Origin: an uncultured Lachnospiraceae bacterium
Lineage (GTDB): Bacteria; Bacillota; Clostridia; Lachnospirales; Lachnospiraceae
Length of the DNA stretch: 63,198 bases
NCBI GenBank assembly: GCA_947650155.1
Contig: CANSUS010000015.1
Span: 1 to 63,198, forward strand
Reading direction: 5' to 3'
Below the pieces are notes generated by a model. That model did no database searches. It worked only from the letters and a program-made list of their open reading frames with translations, and had not been told where the DNA came from. A program made the position numbers and the translations under genes. Below, in pieces: positions 25,043 through 36,396 of this stretch. Position 1 is the stretch's first letter; each line of letters begins with the position of its first letter.

Positions 25043-26794
25043 ATGCGTACAGAAAACATTTATCGAAACAAAACAATGGAACAGCTTAGTGAAAGCAATG
25101 TAGGAGAAACAATAAGGATTGCAGGATGGGTAGAAAATATCCGCGACCACGGCGGAGTCTCTTTTTTGGATGTAAGGGATATGTATGGTGTGATGCAGGT
25201 GGTGATGCGTGATACGTCTCTTTTAGAAGGAATCGGAAAAGAGGATTGTATTTGTGTGGAAGGTCCCATTGAAAAGAGGGATGAGGATACTTACAATCCT
25301 AAGATTCCTACGGGAACCATCGAACTGGATGCCAAAAAAATCGAGATTTTGGGGAAAGTGCAGGCCCCGCTTCCTTTTGAAGTAATGACGTCCAAAGAAA
25401 CAAGGGAAGATCTTCGTTTAAAATACCGCTATTTGGATCTGAGGAATAAAAAAGTAAAGGACAATATGATCTTCCGGTCTGAAGTGATTTCTTTTTTGCG
25501 GACGAAAATGACGGAAATGGGATTTTTGGAAATACAGACGCCGATTTTGTGTGCGTCTTCCCCGGAAGGCGCAAGGGATTATATTGTTCCTTCCCGCAAA
25601 TATAAAGGAAAGTTCTATGCGCTTCCCCAGGCGCCGCAGCAGTATAAACAGCTTCTGATGGTATCCGGATTTGATAAATATTTCCAGATTGCGCCCTGCT
25701 TTCGAGACGAGGATGCGAGGGCAGACCGTTCGCCCGGAGAATTTTATCAGTTGGATTTTGAGATGAGTTTCGCCACACAGGAAGATGTGTTTCGTGTGGG
25801 AGAAGAAGTGCTGGAAGATACTTTTGAAAAATTTGCACCGGAAGGATTTGAAGTGACCAAGGCTCCTTTTCCTGTGATCAGCTATGCACAGGCAATGTTA
25901 GAGTTTGGTACGGATAAACCGGATTTGAGAAACCCCTTAAGGATTATGGATGTGACGGAATTTTTCCAGAGGTGCAGCTTCAAACCGTTCTTAAAAAAAT
26001 GTGTCCGTGCGATCAAAGTTCATGCGGAAATGTCAAAAGGGTTTCATGAAAAGCTTTTAGATTTTGCGCAGTCCATCGGCATGGGCGGACTGGGGTATCT
26101 GGAAGTGGCAGAGGATTTAAGCTATAAGGGGCCGATTGATAAATTCATCCCTGACGATATGAAACAGGAAATGGCAGACCTTGCAGGCTTAACGCCCGGC
26201 GATACGATCTTTTTCATTGCGGACAAAGAGGAACGGGCAAATTTGTATGCAGGTCAGATTCGTAATGAACTGGGGGAGAGACTGGGATTGACAGAAAAAA
26301 ATGCATATCGCTTCTGCTATGTCAATGACTTTCCCATGTTTGAATATAACCATGAGGAAAAGAAAATTGATTTTACCCATAATCCCTTTTCCATGCCGCA
26401 GGGCGGGCTGAAAGCGTTGGAAGAAAAAGATCCGTTGGAGATTCTGGCATATCAATATGATATTGTATGTAACGGTGTGGAATTATCCAGCGGGGCGGTC
26501 AGAAACCACAATCTGGATATTATGATAAAAGCGTTTGAAATAGCAGGCTACAGCAAAGAACAACTGGAAGAAAAATTCGGCGCGCTCTATCAGGCGTTTC
26601 AGTTTGGTGCGCCGCCCCATGCAGGCATGGCGCCAGGTGTTGACCGTATGATTATGCTTCTTAGAAATGAAGAAAGTATTCGTGAGATTATTCCTTTTCC
26701 GATGAACGGCAATGCGCAGGATCTGATGTGCGGCGCGCCGGGAACAGTAACGGAGGCACAGCTTAGGGAAGTGCATATTAAAATCCGCAGTTAG
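25043..26794 (+). CDS. aspS: Aspartyl-tRNA synthetase, bacterial type
   Basis: The 583-residue class II synthetase has an N-terminal OB-fold anticodon domain ([19 protein letters not shown]), the motif-1 region with [14 protein letters not shown], motif 2 ([17 protein letters not shown]), a central GAD-type insertion and motif 3 ([17 protein letters not shown]). The ATG at 25043 is seven bases from AGGAG; the one at 25037 is too close. Being in one operon with gatCAB under a T-box, it probably charges both tRNA(Asp) and tRNA(Asn). Confidence 0.96.
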   Translation: MRTENIYRNKTMEQLSESNVGETIRIAGWVENIRDHGGVSFLDVRDMYGVMQVVMRDTSLLEGIGKEDCICVEGPIEKRDEDTYNPKIPTGTIELDAKKIEILGKVQAPLPFEVMTSKETREDLRLKYRYLDLRNKKVKDNMIFRSEVISFLRTKMTEMGFLEIQTPILCASSPEGARDYIVPSRKYKGKFYALPQAPQQYKQLLMVSGFDKYFQIAPCFRDEDARADRSPGEFYQLDFEMSFATQEDVFRVGEEVLEDTFEKFAPEGFEVTKAPFPVISYAQAMLEFGTDKPDLRNPLRIMDVTEFFQRCSFKPFLKKCVRAIKVHAEMSKGFHEKLLDFAQSIGMGGLGYLEVAEDLSYKGPIDKFIPDDMKQEMADLAGLTPGDTIFFIADKEERANLYAGQIRNELGERLGLTEKNAYRFCYVNDFPMFEYNHEEKKIDFTHNPFSMPQGGLKALEEKDPLEILAYQYDIVCNGVELSSGAVRNHNLDIMIKAFEIAGYSKEQLEEKFGALYQAFQFGAPPHAGMAPGVDRMIMLLRNEESIREIIPFPMNGNAQDLMCGAPGTVTEAQLREVHIKIRS

Positions 26795-26819
26795 TATAAA
26801 AAGGAGATGGGAAACAAGT

Positions 26820-27113
26820 ATGGCAAATATCATAAGTGACGAAACAATTGAATATGTAGGCATTCTTGCGAAGCTGGAGCTTTCCGGTGAGGAAAAGGAG
26901 CAGGCGAAAAAGGATATGGGAAGAATGCTCGATTATATTGATAAACTGAACGAGCTGGATACGACAGGCGTGGAACCCATGTCCCATGTTTTTCAGATAC
27001 AGAATGTATTCAGGGAAGATGTAGTGACGAATGGGGACGACAGTGAGAATATGTTAAAGAACGCGCCGCAGGAAAAAGATCGTATGTTTGTGGTGCCGCC
27101 CACAAGAGACTAA
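26820..27113 (+). CDS. gatC: Asp/Glu-tRNA amidotransferase subunit C
   Basis: The 97-residue protein begins [21 protein letters not shown] and has [21 protein letters not shown], both typical of GatC, the small subunit that wraps around GatA and stabilises the complex. It lies 25 bases after aspS with AAAAAGGAGATGGG upstream and 17 bases before gatA. Confidence 0.95.
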   Translation: MANIISDETIEYVGILAKLELSGEEKEQAKKDMGRMLDYIDKLNELDTTGVEPMSHVFQIQNVFREDVVTNGDDSENMLKNAPQEKDRMFVVPPTRD

Positions 27114-27130
27114 AAAACGGAGGAATGCAG

Positions 27131-28603
27131 ATGGAAATATTGGCATGGAGCGCCGTCGAACTGGCGGCGAAGATAAAACAAAAAGAGGTCACGGTAAAAG
27201 AAGCGGTAGAAGCAGTTTTTTCCCGAATTGAGAAAAAGGAAAAGGATCTGAACTGTTATGTGACTTTAGATCAAGAAGGCGCTTTGAAAAGAGCGGAAGA
27301 AGTGCAAAAGAAAATAGAGGATGGAACGTTGACCGGTAAGCTGGCAGGAGTACCGGTGGCGGTCAAGGATAATATGTGTACGGAAGGAATGCGCACAACC
27401 TGTTCTTCTAAGATTCTCTCTGATTTCATTCCGACCTTCAGCTCGGAGGCAGTTTTAAATCTGGAAAAAGCAGGAGCAGTGATCATCGGAAAAACCAATA
27501 TGGATGAATTTGCGATGGGATCGACAACAGAAACGTCCGCTTACGGAGAAACGAAAAATCCCTGGAATGAAGCGCATGTGCCGGGCGGGTCTTCGGGCGG
27601 CAGCGCGGCAGCAGTGGCGGCGGGAGAATGCTTTTTTGCCCTTGGGTCCGATACCGGCGGATCGATCCGCCAGCCCGCTTCTTTTTGCGGAGTAGTGGGT
27701 ATGAAACCGACGTATGGTACGGTATCCCGTTATGGTCTGATCGCATATGGATCTTCTCTTGACCAGATCGGGCCTTTGACTAAAAATGTAACAGACTGTG
27801 CCGCTGTGATGGAGATGATAGCTTCTCATGATACAAAGGATTCTACTTCCATCAAAAGAGAAGATACCGATTTTACTTCCGTACTGACAGAAGATGTGAA
27901 AGGATTGAAGATCGGGATTCCCAGAGATTATTTTGGCGAAGGTCTGGATATTGAAGTAAAGGAATCGGTGCTTGCGGCGGCAAAAGCTTTACGGGAAAAA
28001 GGGGCATTGGTGGAAGAATTTGACTTAAGTCTTGTGGAATATGCCATTCCTGCCTATTATACCATCGCTTCAGCGGAAGCAAGCTCGAATCTGGAACGTT
28101 TTGACGGCGTGAAATACGGATACAGGACAAAGCAGTATGAAGGACTTCACAATATGTACAAAAAAACCCGTTCGGAAGGTTTTGGAGCGGAAGTGAAAAG
28201 ACGTATCATGCTGGGGTCCTTTGTACTGAGTTCAGGTTATTATGACGCTTATTATTTGAAAGCGCTTCGTACCAAAGCGCTGATTAAGAAAGCGTTTGAC
28301 GAGGCCTTTACGAAATACGATATGATTCTGGGGCCTGTGGCGCCGACGACGGCTCCCGAACTTGGAAAGAGTCTTTCCGATCCGCTCAAAATGTATCTGG
28401 GGGATATTTATACGATTTCCGTTAATCTGGCCGGACTTCCGGGGATCAGTATTCCGTGCGGAACCGATCAAAAAGGGCTGCCCATCGGACTTCAGCTGAT
28501 CGGAGACTGCTTTTCTGAAAAGAAACTTTTTCAGGCGGCGTATGCCTATGAAAAAATACGCGGAGAGTTTGTACTTCCGGCAAATCGGAAAGGAGGAGAA
28601 TAG
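27131..28603 (+). CDS. gatA: Asp/Glu-tRNA amidotransferase subunit A
   Basis: GatA is the glutaminase that frees ammonia for GatB. The 490-residue amidase-signature protein shows the Ser-cisSer-Lys triad: Lys in PVAVKDNMC, Ser in GGSSGGSAAAVAAG and the nucleophile in SDTGGSIRQPASFCG. The ATG at 27131 lies seven bases after GGAGG; the ATG at 27125 is too close. It is third gene of the operon, with gatB two bases after its stop. Confidence 0.96.
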   Translation: MEILAWSAVELAAKIKQKEVTVKEAVEAVFSRIEKKEKDLNCYVTLDQEGALKRAEEVQKKIEDGTLTGKLAGVPVAVKDNMCTEGMRTTCSSKILSDFIPTFSSEAVLNLEKAGAVIIGKTNMDEFAMGSTTETSAYGETKNPWNEAHVPGGSSGGSAAAVAAGECFFALGSDTGGSIRQPASFCGVVGMKPTYGTVSRYGLIAYGSSLDQIGPLTKNVTDCAAVMEMIASHDTKDSTSIKREDTDFTSVLTEDVKGLKIGIPRDYFGEGLDIEVKESVLAAAKALREKGALVEEFDLSLVEYAIPAYYTIASAEASSNLERFDGVKYGYRTKQYEGLHNMYKKTRSEGFGAEVKRRIMLGSFVLSSGYYDAYYLKALRTKALIKKAFDEAFTKYDMILGPVAPTTAPELGKSLSDPLKMYLGDIYTISVNLAGLPGISIPCGTDQKGLPIGLQLIGDCFSEKKLFQAAYAYEKIRGEFVLPANRKGGE

Positions 28604-28605
28604 TA

Positions 28606-30036
28606 ATGGCAAAACAATATGAAACGGTCATTGGTCTGGAAGTCCATGTGGAGCTTGCTACAAAGACAAAAATTTTCTGCGGCTGTTCCACTGCTTTCGG
28701 AGGCGCGCCCAATACCCATACCTGTCCGGTATGTACCGGAATGCCGGGTTCTCTTCCGGTTTTAAACAGGCAGGTGGTAGAGTATGCTGTGGCAGTGGGC
28801 CTTGCGACAAACTGTACCATTACAAGATATTGTAAATTTGACAGAAAAAATTATTTTTATCCTGACAATCCGCAAAATTACCAGATTTCCCAGCTCTATC
28901 TGCCAATCTGCCGGGATGGCGGCGTAGAGATTGAAACGGAGGCGGGGAAAAAAAAGGTGGGCATCCATGAGATCCATATGGAGGAAGATGCGGGTAAACT
29001 GATTCATGATGAATGGGAAGACTGTTCGCTGGTCGATTATAACCGTTCCGGCGTGCCGCTTATTGAAATTGTATCCGAGCCGGATATGCGAAGCGCCGAG
29101 GAGGTCATTGCTTATCTGGAAAAGCTCCGCCTGATCATCCAGTATCTTGGCGCCTCGGATTGTAAATTACAGGAAGGTTCCATGCGTGCAGACGTGAATC
29201 TTTCCGTAAGGGAAGTGGGAGCGGAAGCATTTGGAACCAGAACGGAAATGAAAAATTTAAATTCCTTTAAAGCCATTGCAAGGGCAATTGAAGGGGAGAG
29301 AGAACGGCAGATAGATCTTTTGGAATCCGGGGAAAAGGTCGTACAGGAAACAAGACGATGGGATGACACAAAGGAATGTTCTTATGCGATGAGAAGCAAG
29401 GAGGATGCACAGGACTATCGTTATTTTCCCGAACCCGACCTGGCGCCGGTGATGATAGATGAGAAGTGGATCGAAAAGATCAGAGCGGACCAGCCGGAAT
29501 TTCGTACCGAAAAAATGGCGCGTTATAAAGAGGAGTTTGGAATCCCGGACTACGATATTGAGATTCTTACAAACTCCAAACATCTTGCCGATATTTTTGA
29601 GGCCGCCACGGCTCTTTGCGGACAGCCCAAAAAGGTGTCAAACTGGCTGATGGTGGAGACCATGCGTCTGTTAAAGGAAAAAGAAATGGAGCCGGAGGAT
29701 CTTTGTTTTTCTCCTGAAAATCTGGCAAAGCTGATCGGACTTACGGACAGAAAGGAAATCAATAATACGGTAGCAAAAGAAGTATTTGAAGTGATGTTTG
29801 AGAAGGATGTGGACCCTGAAAAGTATGTGGAGGAAAAGGGACTTAAGACCGTAAATGACGAAGGGGCGCTGCGTGCAGTGGTGGAGAAGGTTATTGCGGA
29901 TCATCCGCAGTCAGTAGAGGATTATCATAACGGGAAGGAAAAGGCGATTGGATTTCTGGTAGGGCAGACGATGAAGGCGATGAAAGGTAAGGCGGAACCG
30001 GGGATGGTGAATCGGCTGTTGAAGGAACTGCTTTGA
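28606..30036 (+). CDS. gatB: Asp/Glu-tRNA amidotransferase subunit B
   Basis: GatB binds the misacylated tRNA, activates the side chain with ATP and amidates it. The 476-residue protein has ETVIGLEVHVELATKTKIFC, the zinc-binding Cys set (CGC and CPVCTGMPG), NLNSFKAIARAIEGE and the C-terminal YqeY-like tail domain ending in KAEPGMVNRLLKELL. It ends the T-box operon. A 227-bp hairpin-forming element starts 22 bases after its stop. Confidence 0.96.
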   Translation: MAKQYETVIGLEVHVELATKTKIFCGCSTAFGGAPNTHTCPVCTGMPGSLPVLNRQVVEYAVAVGLATNCTITRYCKFDRKNYFYPDNPQNYQISQLYLPICRDGGVEIETEAGKKKVGIHEIHMEEDAGKLIHDEWEDCSLVDYNRSGVPLIEIVSEPDMRSAEEVIAYLEKLRLIIQYLGASDCKLQEGSMRADVNLSVREVGAEAFGTRTEMKNLNSFKAIARAIEGERERQIDLLESGEKVVQETRRWDDTKECSYAMRSKEDAQDYRYFPEPDLAPVMIDEKWIEKIRADQPEFRTEKMARYKEEFGIPDYDIEILTNSKHLADIFEAATALCGQPKKVSNWLMVETMRLLKEKEMEPEDLCFSPENLAKLIGLTDRKEINNTVAKEVFEVMFEKDVDPEKYVEEKGLKTVNDEGALRAVVEKVIADHPQSVEDYHNGKEKAIGFLVGQTMKAMKGKAEPGMVNRLLKELL

Positions 30037-30057
30037 GGTGAATTTTGAGTGACGGAC

Positions 30058-30284
30058 GAAGAAAGGCAGGAATACAGGCGGCAGGACGGCGAAGGAGGCT
30101 GGATTTTCTAATGAGGTGCGTGAGGGGTGTCGAGGCCGGTCAGGGGCGGTGATCATTCGGCATCCGTGCCTCAGGATCACCTAAATCTGCATCCGTGCAG
30201 ATTTCCCCTTACGTTTCAGGGCACCTCATAAGAAAATGCAGCCTCCTTTGCCATGTCCTGCCGCCTGTATTCCTGCCTTTCTTC
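30058..30284. repeat. 227-bp near-perfect inverted repeat element, MITE-like or structured RNA
   Basis: The left arm 30058-30119 and right arm 30221-30284 are complementary at all but three positions plus a 2-base bulge. The about 100-base centre holds two more hairpins: GGTGATC with GATCACC (30148-30182), and AAATCTGCA-TCCG-TGCAGATTT (30183-30204). No open frame of note is present. It could be a non-autonomous mobile element, a dispersed repeat of this lineage, or a stable RNA hairpin at the end of the gatB message. Confidence 0.9.
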
Positions 30285-30313
30285 TGACAGTGACACTTTG
30301 AGGGCTGTATTGA

Positions 30314-30362
30314 AAAAGGCTGTGGCAAGATCATTTTTTATGATTTTGCCACAGCCTTTTTA
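30314..30362. terminator. Strong bidirectional terminator after gatB
   Basis: AAAAGGCTGTGGCAA (30314-30328) and TTGCCACAGCCTTTT (30346-30360) pair perfectly over 15 bp, with A and T flanks. Confidence 0.95.
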
Positions 30363-30419
30363 TTGGTAATTAATTTGGATGAAATGTTTTTGCTGCTTAT
30401 AAAATTTGGGGTTTCATTG

Positions 30420-30448
30420 TTGACAGGGAACTATTGTTTTTATATAAT
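30420..30448 (+). promoter_or_regulatory. Consensus promoter of the FMN-binding membrane protein gene
   Basis: TTGACA (30420-30425), a 17-bp spacer and TATAAT (30443-30448). Confidence 0.88.
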
Positions 30449-30468
30449 TAAACTGTGAGTTTAATTAT
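30444..30468. promoter_or_regulatory. Operator-like palindrome over the -10 box and transcription start
   Basis: ATAATTAAACT (30444-30454) and AGTTTAATTAT (30458-30468) form a perfect 11-bp inverted repeat around GTG. It covers the -10 and the expected +1, the place for a repressor of MarR or TetR size. Confidence 0.7.
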
Positions 30469-30535
30469 TTTAAAGCTATGCATTCGATGAAAAACAGGAA
30501 TGGCATTGAACGAAGCGGAAAAGGATGGCAGTGAT

Positions 30536-31204
30536 ATGGGAATTTTTTCAGGAATTGTATGTTTCATTTGTTTTTGCCTGTTATCAGCAAAAGCAGCAAC
30601 TGCAAAACTGCATGTTGAGAAAATGGATAGAATGTTTATGAAAATGCACAAACCTGTCAGTGCATTTTTGATGATAGCATGTATTGTACATATTTTTTAT
30701 AGTATCCCCCTACTGAAAAACCGCAGTCTGCTTGTGGTAATTTCAGGCTTTTCCACTACGGCGTTTATGATTTTGCTGATTTGTTTCTGTCATATGATAA
30801 AGGACAGAAAGAAAAAAATATGGTGGCACAGGGTATGCACGATTCTTATGGCGGCAGGTATTTTAGGACATTTTACAACATATATAACCGATTTTAACAA
30901 TTATCAAAATATAGTAACGCATATAGAAATTGATAATATCAATTTGGAAAATGTGAAAGACGGGATATATAGAGGAGAGTGTGATGCAGGTTATATCTAT
31001 GCCAGAGTAGAAGTTGAAGTCAGGGATGGTGCGATTGTTTCTATTAATCTTTTGGAGCATAGAAATGAAAGGGGGGAACGTGCAGAAGCCATGATAGATC
31101 ATGTCCTATCAGAACAGAAAATAGATGTGGATGCAATAAGCGGAGCTACAAACTCCAGTAAAGTTATAAAAAAGGCGATTGAAAATGCAATTTCGGAGCG
31201 TTGA
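30536..31204 (+). CDS. Membrane protein with C-terminal FMN-binding (flavinylated) domain
   Basis: The 222-residue protein has four hydrophobic segments in the first 125 residues with several His in or near them, resembling small cytochrome- or ferric-reductase-like membrane domains, then an FMN_bind domain starting KDGIYRGECDAGY. The motif DAISGATNSS matches the site where ApbE links FMN to Thr through phosphate. It should take part in electron transfer at the outer membrane face, for example in flavin-based extracellular electron transfer. The start at 30536 (AAAGGAT upstream) is preferred to 30500. It has a consensus promoter with an overlapping palindrome and is probably repressor-controlled. 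Confidence 0.82.
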   Translation: MGIFSGIVCFICFCLLSAKAATAKLHVEKMDRMFMKMHKPVSAFLMIACIVHIFYSIPLLKNRSLLVVISGFSTTAFMILLICFCHMIKDRKKKIWWHRVCTILMAAGILGHFTTYITDFNNYQNIVTHIEIDNINLENVKDGIYRGECDAGYIYARVEVEVRDGAIVSINLLEHRNERGERAEAMIDHVLSEQKIDVDAISGATNSSKVIKKAIENAISER

Positions 31205-31214
31205 GCGATTTCTT

Positions 31215-31988
31215 TCACGCTTCTCCACCAAGAAACCGCAGATATTTCACCGCCGCATCCAATTTAGAAGTATTTCTCACAATCCCAAAAACCGGAACTG
31301 ACTGTGGATAGCATCCGGCTTCTGATATGACAGGTGTGTCGCCTACATAAATTCCGACTGGAATCGGATCTTCCAATATTGAAGGATCGTGGTGGTCGGT
31401 AAAGGTTTTTTCAAGATCTTTATAGTAGTCGTGATCGTCTTCATATTCCCAGTAAGCGTCCGTGTTATGTGCCGCAATCTGCGCGCCGTCTATATAAAAA
31501 ATATCATCTTTGTATTTCTCCAGCAAATCCTCAGGCAGCACTTCCCGCAGATCGGAAAAAATTTCATTTACGGCGTAATTTGCGAAGACATCCTCGTCAG
31601 CAACTGTGACATCTATGTCACCAGTCTGGATCATAGCAGCAAATTTCTGTGAAGCAGCCAGAGTGGTTTCAGAAAGATCGGTCAGAGAATAATACATGGC
31701 GCTGTCTAAAAGGGTCTGATACTTTTCGGTATCGATTCCCAGGTATTCAGAAAATTCATTCATTTGCTCTTCCGCGGAAAAAGTCTGGGCAGCATTGAAG
31801 TAAACACCGTAAAAAGCGTAGTCTTTGGAATTTACAATGTCACGGACAATTGTAACGATAAGAAAAACAGCAACTGCCGCAACAATAGTATGAATTTTAT
31901 AATAGTCCCAAAAGTAGGAAAGTTTTCCTTTGAAACTCATATCCTTTGTTTTTTGTTTTTCCTGTCTGATCTCATCTGAAATTGCCAT
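31215..31988 (-). CDS. Single-pass membrane protein with large extracytoplasmic domain, unknown function
   Basis: The 257-residue protein has a charged cytoplasmic N-terminus (SDEIRQEKQKTKDMSFKGKL), one transmembrane segment at about residues 35-52, and an acidic Tyr/Asp-rich outer domain of about 200 residues. Proteins of this layout (FKGKLSYFWDYYKIHTI start) are common in Lachnospiraceae and uncharacterised. The promoter on the minus strand is at 32033-32061. It converges on the FMN-binding gene with 10 bases between stops and no clear terminator. Confidence 0.7.
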   Translation of the reverse strand: MAISDEIRQEKQKTKDMSFKGKLSYFWDYYKIHTIVAAVAVFLIVTIVRDIVNSKDYAFYGVYFNAAQTFSAEEQMNEFSEYLGIDTEKYQTLLDSAMYYSLTDLSETTLAASQKFAAMIQTGDIDVTVADEDVFANYAVNEIFSDLREVLPEDLLEKYKDDIFYIDGAQIAAHNTDAYWEYEDDHDYYKDLEKTFTDHHDPSILEDPIPVGIYVGDTPVISEAGCYPQSVPVFGIVRNTSKLDAAVKYLRFLGGEA

Positions 31989-32032
31989 CTTATCTCACGA
32001 CTCCTGTTTGTTTTATATAAAAGAACTATTCT

Positions 32033-32061
32033 ACTATACCGTTTCTCAAAATCAGTGTCAA
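32033..32061 (-). promoter_or_regulatory. Promoter of the 31.2-kb minus-strand gene
   Basis: On the minus strand TTGACA (32056-32061), a 17-bp spacer and TATAGT (32033-32038). Confidence 0.8.
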
Positions 32062-32097
32062 TAAACAGGGGATTATTATTTTATAAAAAGAGTGTGA

Positions 32098-32126
32098 TTG
32101 TATTTCCTGTTTTATATTGCTATAAT
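32098..32126 (+). promoter_or_regulatory. Promoter of the 32.2-34.2 kb gene pair
   Basis: TTGTAT (32098-32103), a 17-bp spacer and TATAAT (32121-32126). Confidence 0.75.
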
Positions 32127-32200
32127 GGCAATAGAAAGTGTGTTGATAAAGGGGAAGATGCGGGCTGATATTTTTCAATGCCGCAGGAATGGAGAGGAAT

Positions 32201-33229
32201 ATGGATACGAAAGAAATGAAACAGGCAAAGGAAACTACAGGAGAAGAAAAGGAAGAGGTAAAAGAGGAAGTCAGGGAAGAAGTCAAAAAAGAGGAAAAGA
32301 AAGGGAAAGGAAAAAAGGCAGTTCTGATTGGCGGCGCTCTGTTGGCTGTTGTGCTCATAGCAATAGCAGTAACAGTATGGGGGATTATGCGGAATCTTCC
32401 TGAAAAGGGCTATGAAAATTATACGATGCGGTTTACACAGGATGTGGTTGAGTATTCTGAAAAGTATGATTACTGGGATGTGCTTACAATAGAGTATCCG
32501 CAGATAGAAGGCGTGGAGGGAGAACAGATCGAAAAGCTCAACAAGATCATATATGATACGGCAATGGACAGAACTAATTACTGGCATTTGGAACCAAATG
32601 ACCAGGTGCGTAAATTTCAGGACGAATATACCATGTTCTGCAGCGATGTGAAAAGCTATGTAACTTATCACAGCCAGTATCTTGTCAGCATTGACTATTT
32701 TGAACTTTACGCGCCGGATCATCCTGTTTATTATTTGAATTTCTCGGAACGCGGCGTCAATATGGATCTGGTTACGGGAGAAGTATACGGATTATCGGAT
32801 ATATTTAAAATAGATGATACTTTTATAAAAGTATGGTGCAGTGCGGCTCATGAAGAATATGGAGATTCCATTCCGGATGATGAGGAAACCTATGAAATTA
32901 TGCGTACATGGTTTCTGGGAGAAGATGAGGAATTGAATGAACTTTATGAGATCAGACCGTTTTTCAGTATTACAGAGGAGAAAGATTTTGAGATCGGCAT
33001 TTCCATTGAACCGAAACTGGAAGGACTCAGAGGCAGTAGACCAAGTATGAATATTTACAGTGCGGTTATTCCGGCGAAAGAGTTAGAAGCCTGCCGTAAC
33101 GAGTCAGAGTTTTGGAATAAATATGAAAAATCCGAGAGTGCGGGAGAAGTAATCCAATGCGAAGAGTTAAAAGAAAATATCTGGCTTGGGGAGGATGCCG
33201 GCGTATGGAGTTATTGGGAAGAAAGATAG
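32201..33229 (+). CDS. Membrane-anchored extracytoplasmic protein, DUF3298/DUF4163-like
   Basis: The 342-residue protein has a very charged Lys/Glu N-terminus, a transmembrane segment at about residues 42-62, and an outer domain with DVLTIEYPQIEGVEGEQIEKLN and FSERGVNMDLVTGEVYGLSDIF. The latter pattern (dxxTGxxyxLsDlf) is typical of the DUF3298/RsiV-like fold found in anti-sigma and surface proteins. Function is unknown. The ATG at 32201 has GGAG six bases upstream. The next gene starts inside its last 25 bases, so the two are coupled. Confidence 0.7.
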   Translation: MDTKEMKQAKETTGEEKEEVKEEVREEVKKEEKKGKGKKAVLIGGALLAVVLIAIAVTVWGIMRNLPEKGYENYTMRFTQDVVEYSEKYDYWDVLTIEYPQIEGVEGEQIEKLNKIIYDTAMDRTNYWHLEPNDQVRKFQDEYTMFCSDVKSYVTYHSQYLVSIDYFELYAPDHPVYYLNFSERGVNMDLVTGEVYGLSDIFKIDDTFIKVWCSAAHEEYGDSIPDDEETYEIMRTWFLGEDEELNELYEIRPFFSITEEKDFEIGISIEPKLEGLRGSRPSMNIYSAVIPAKELEACRNESEFWNKYEKSESAGEVIQCEELKENIWLGEDAGVWSYWEER

Positions 33230-34182
33230 TTTTTGTCATGGCAGGCATACTGCTTTTGTGGGGGATTTCGGATTGTACTGTAAAAGCAAAAAGTCCGTAT
33301 CCGATTCTTTATGATCAGAGTTTTTCGGAAGATGAAAATTATATTATCATCAAAGAAGACCCGTCTGAATATGAAGTGGCAAAAGGCGATTCTTTGTGGA
33401 AAATTGCAGAGAGGACATTTGGAGACGGACGGTATTATACGGAGCTAATAAAGAACAATCAGGATATTTTACAAAATCCCGATCTGATTTATCCGGGGAT
33501 GATATTAGAGGTGGGAAGAGAAGGATATATAGAAAAAGAAGGCGGGCCGATGGGAATGTCAACGCCGGAATTTTGGTTTGATTTTCCGACAGGCTGGACA
33601 GTGGGCTATCTGCAAAGCGGAGAAGTGGGCGCCAATCTTACCATATCAGGAAGCGGAATGAATGATGTTGCCTGCCTGATACAGAAGCGTATGAAAAATA
33701 CCGTTCCTGATGCTTCGGACTGGGAGAAATATGTGCAGCAAATTAAAGATCATGTACAGGAAAAGTATAGCGACAGTGTTTCAGAACTTTCTTTTGAGCA
33801 TTATCAGGTAAACGACGAAGATTTGTATTTGTATTCTTACATATATACGGTGGACGGTGCAGATTATGGCTTGCAGGGAACGATGCAGATTCATGTCTGT
33901 GCGGCGCTTCGTCTGACGGAACATATCCAGGCGGAATATATTGGCTTTAGCAGGGATGAGGAAATAGATGAGATTGTCCGTTATATGGGAGCGAGCTTTG
34001 AAGAACTGGAAATGAACGGCGAGTTATCAGTCGGCATGGCCATTTTTCCTGATTTTGCATGGGAAGCGGAGGGAATGTACGATTCCTTTTCCTGGATAGC
34101 GGGATATTTTGATGCGGTTTTTGAAAAAGCGACAGAAAAAGAAGAGGAGAAAAGTTTAAGGGACAGACTGCTTGCTGACTGA
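33205..34182 (+). CDS. Exported LysM-domain protein
   Basis: The 325-residue protein has a signal peptide (VFVMAGILLLWGISDCTVKA), then a LysM domain (YEVAKGDSLWKIAERTFGDG, ending NPDLIYPGMILEV) at about residues 55-105, and a C-terminal domain of unknown function. LysM binds peptidoglycan or related glycans. The Cys near the signal end (SDC) is not a standard lipobox. The ATG at 33205 follows GGGGAGGAT and overlaps the previous gene by 25 bases; the pair probably acts together at the wall. Confidence 0.78.
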   Translation: MELLGRKIVFVMAGILLLWGISDCTVKAKSPYPILYDQSFSEDENYIIIKEDPSEYEVAKGDSLWKIAERTFGDGRYYTELIKNNQDILQNPDLIYPGMILEVGREGYIEKEGGPMGMSTPEFWFDFPTGWTVGYLQSGEVGANLTISGSGMNDVACLIQKRMKNTVPDASDWEKYVQQIKDHVQEKYSDSVSELSFEHYQVNDEDLYLYSYIYTVDGADYGLQGTMQIHVCAALRLTEHIQAEYIGFSRDEEIDEIVRYMGASFEELEMNGELSVGMAIFPDFAWEAEGMYDSFSWIAGYFDAVFEKATEKEEEKSLRDRLLAD

Positions 34183-34277
34183 TCCCGAAAAACCGGAATA
34201 ACAGATTATTGACCTGTTGGAAGAAAAGCAGGAAGATAATCTGTTTTAAAATATACATAAAAAAATGATAATGCATG

Positions 34278-34306
34278 TTGAATCTTTTTTTAATTTATTA
34301 TATTAT
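34278..34306 (+). promoter_or_regulatory. Promoter of the DUF6106-like gene and guaB
   Basis: TTGAAT (34278-34283), a 17-bp spacer and TATTAT (34301-34306). Confidence 0.7.
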
Positions 34307-34348
34307 GTAATAATATATATAAGTTACAGAGCAGGAATGGAGGACATT

Positions 34349-36324
<1,976 letters not shown>

Positions 36325-36338
36325 AAAAGGGGAGTAAA

Positions 36339-36384
36339 AAAAGGACGGTACAGTATAGGAATCAGAAACAGTACCGTCCTTTTT
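36339..36384 (+). terminator. Terminator of guaB
   Basis: AAAAGGACGGTAC (36339-36351) pairs with GTACCGTCCTTTT (36371-36384). Confidence 0.92.
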
Positions 36385-36396
36385 GAAAGAGGGACG

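Noticed and set aside
30058-30284. Long inverted repeat as an insertion sequence
   Set aside because: There is no transposase frame between the arms and no recognisable target duplication; at most a non-autonomous element.
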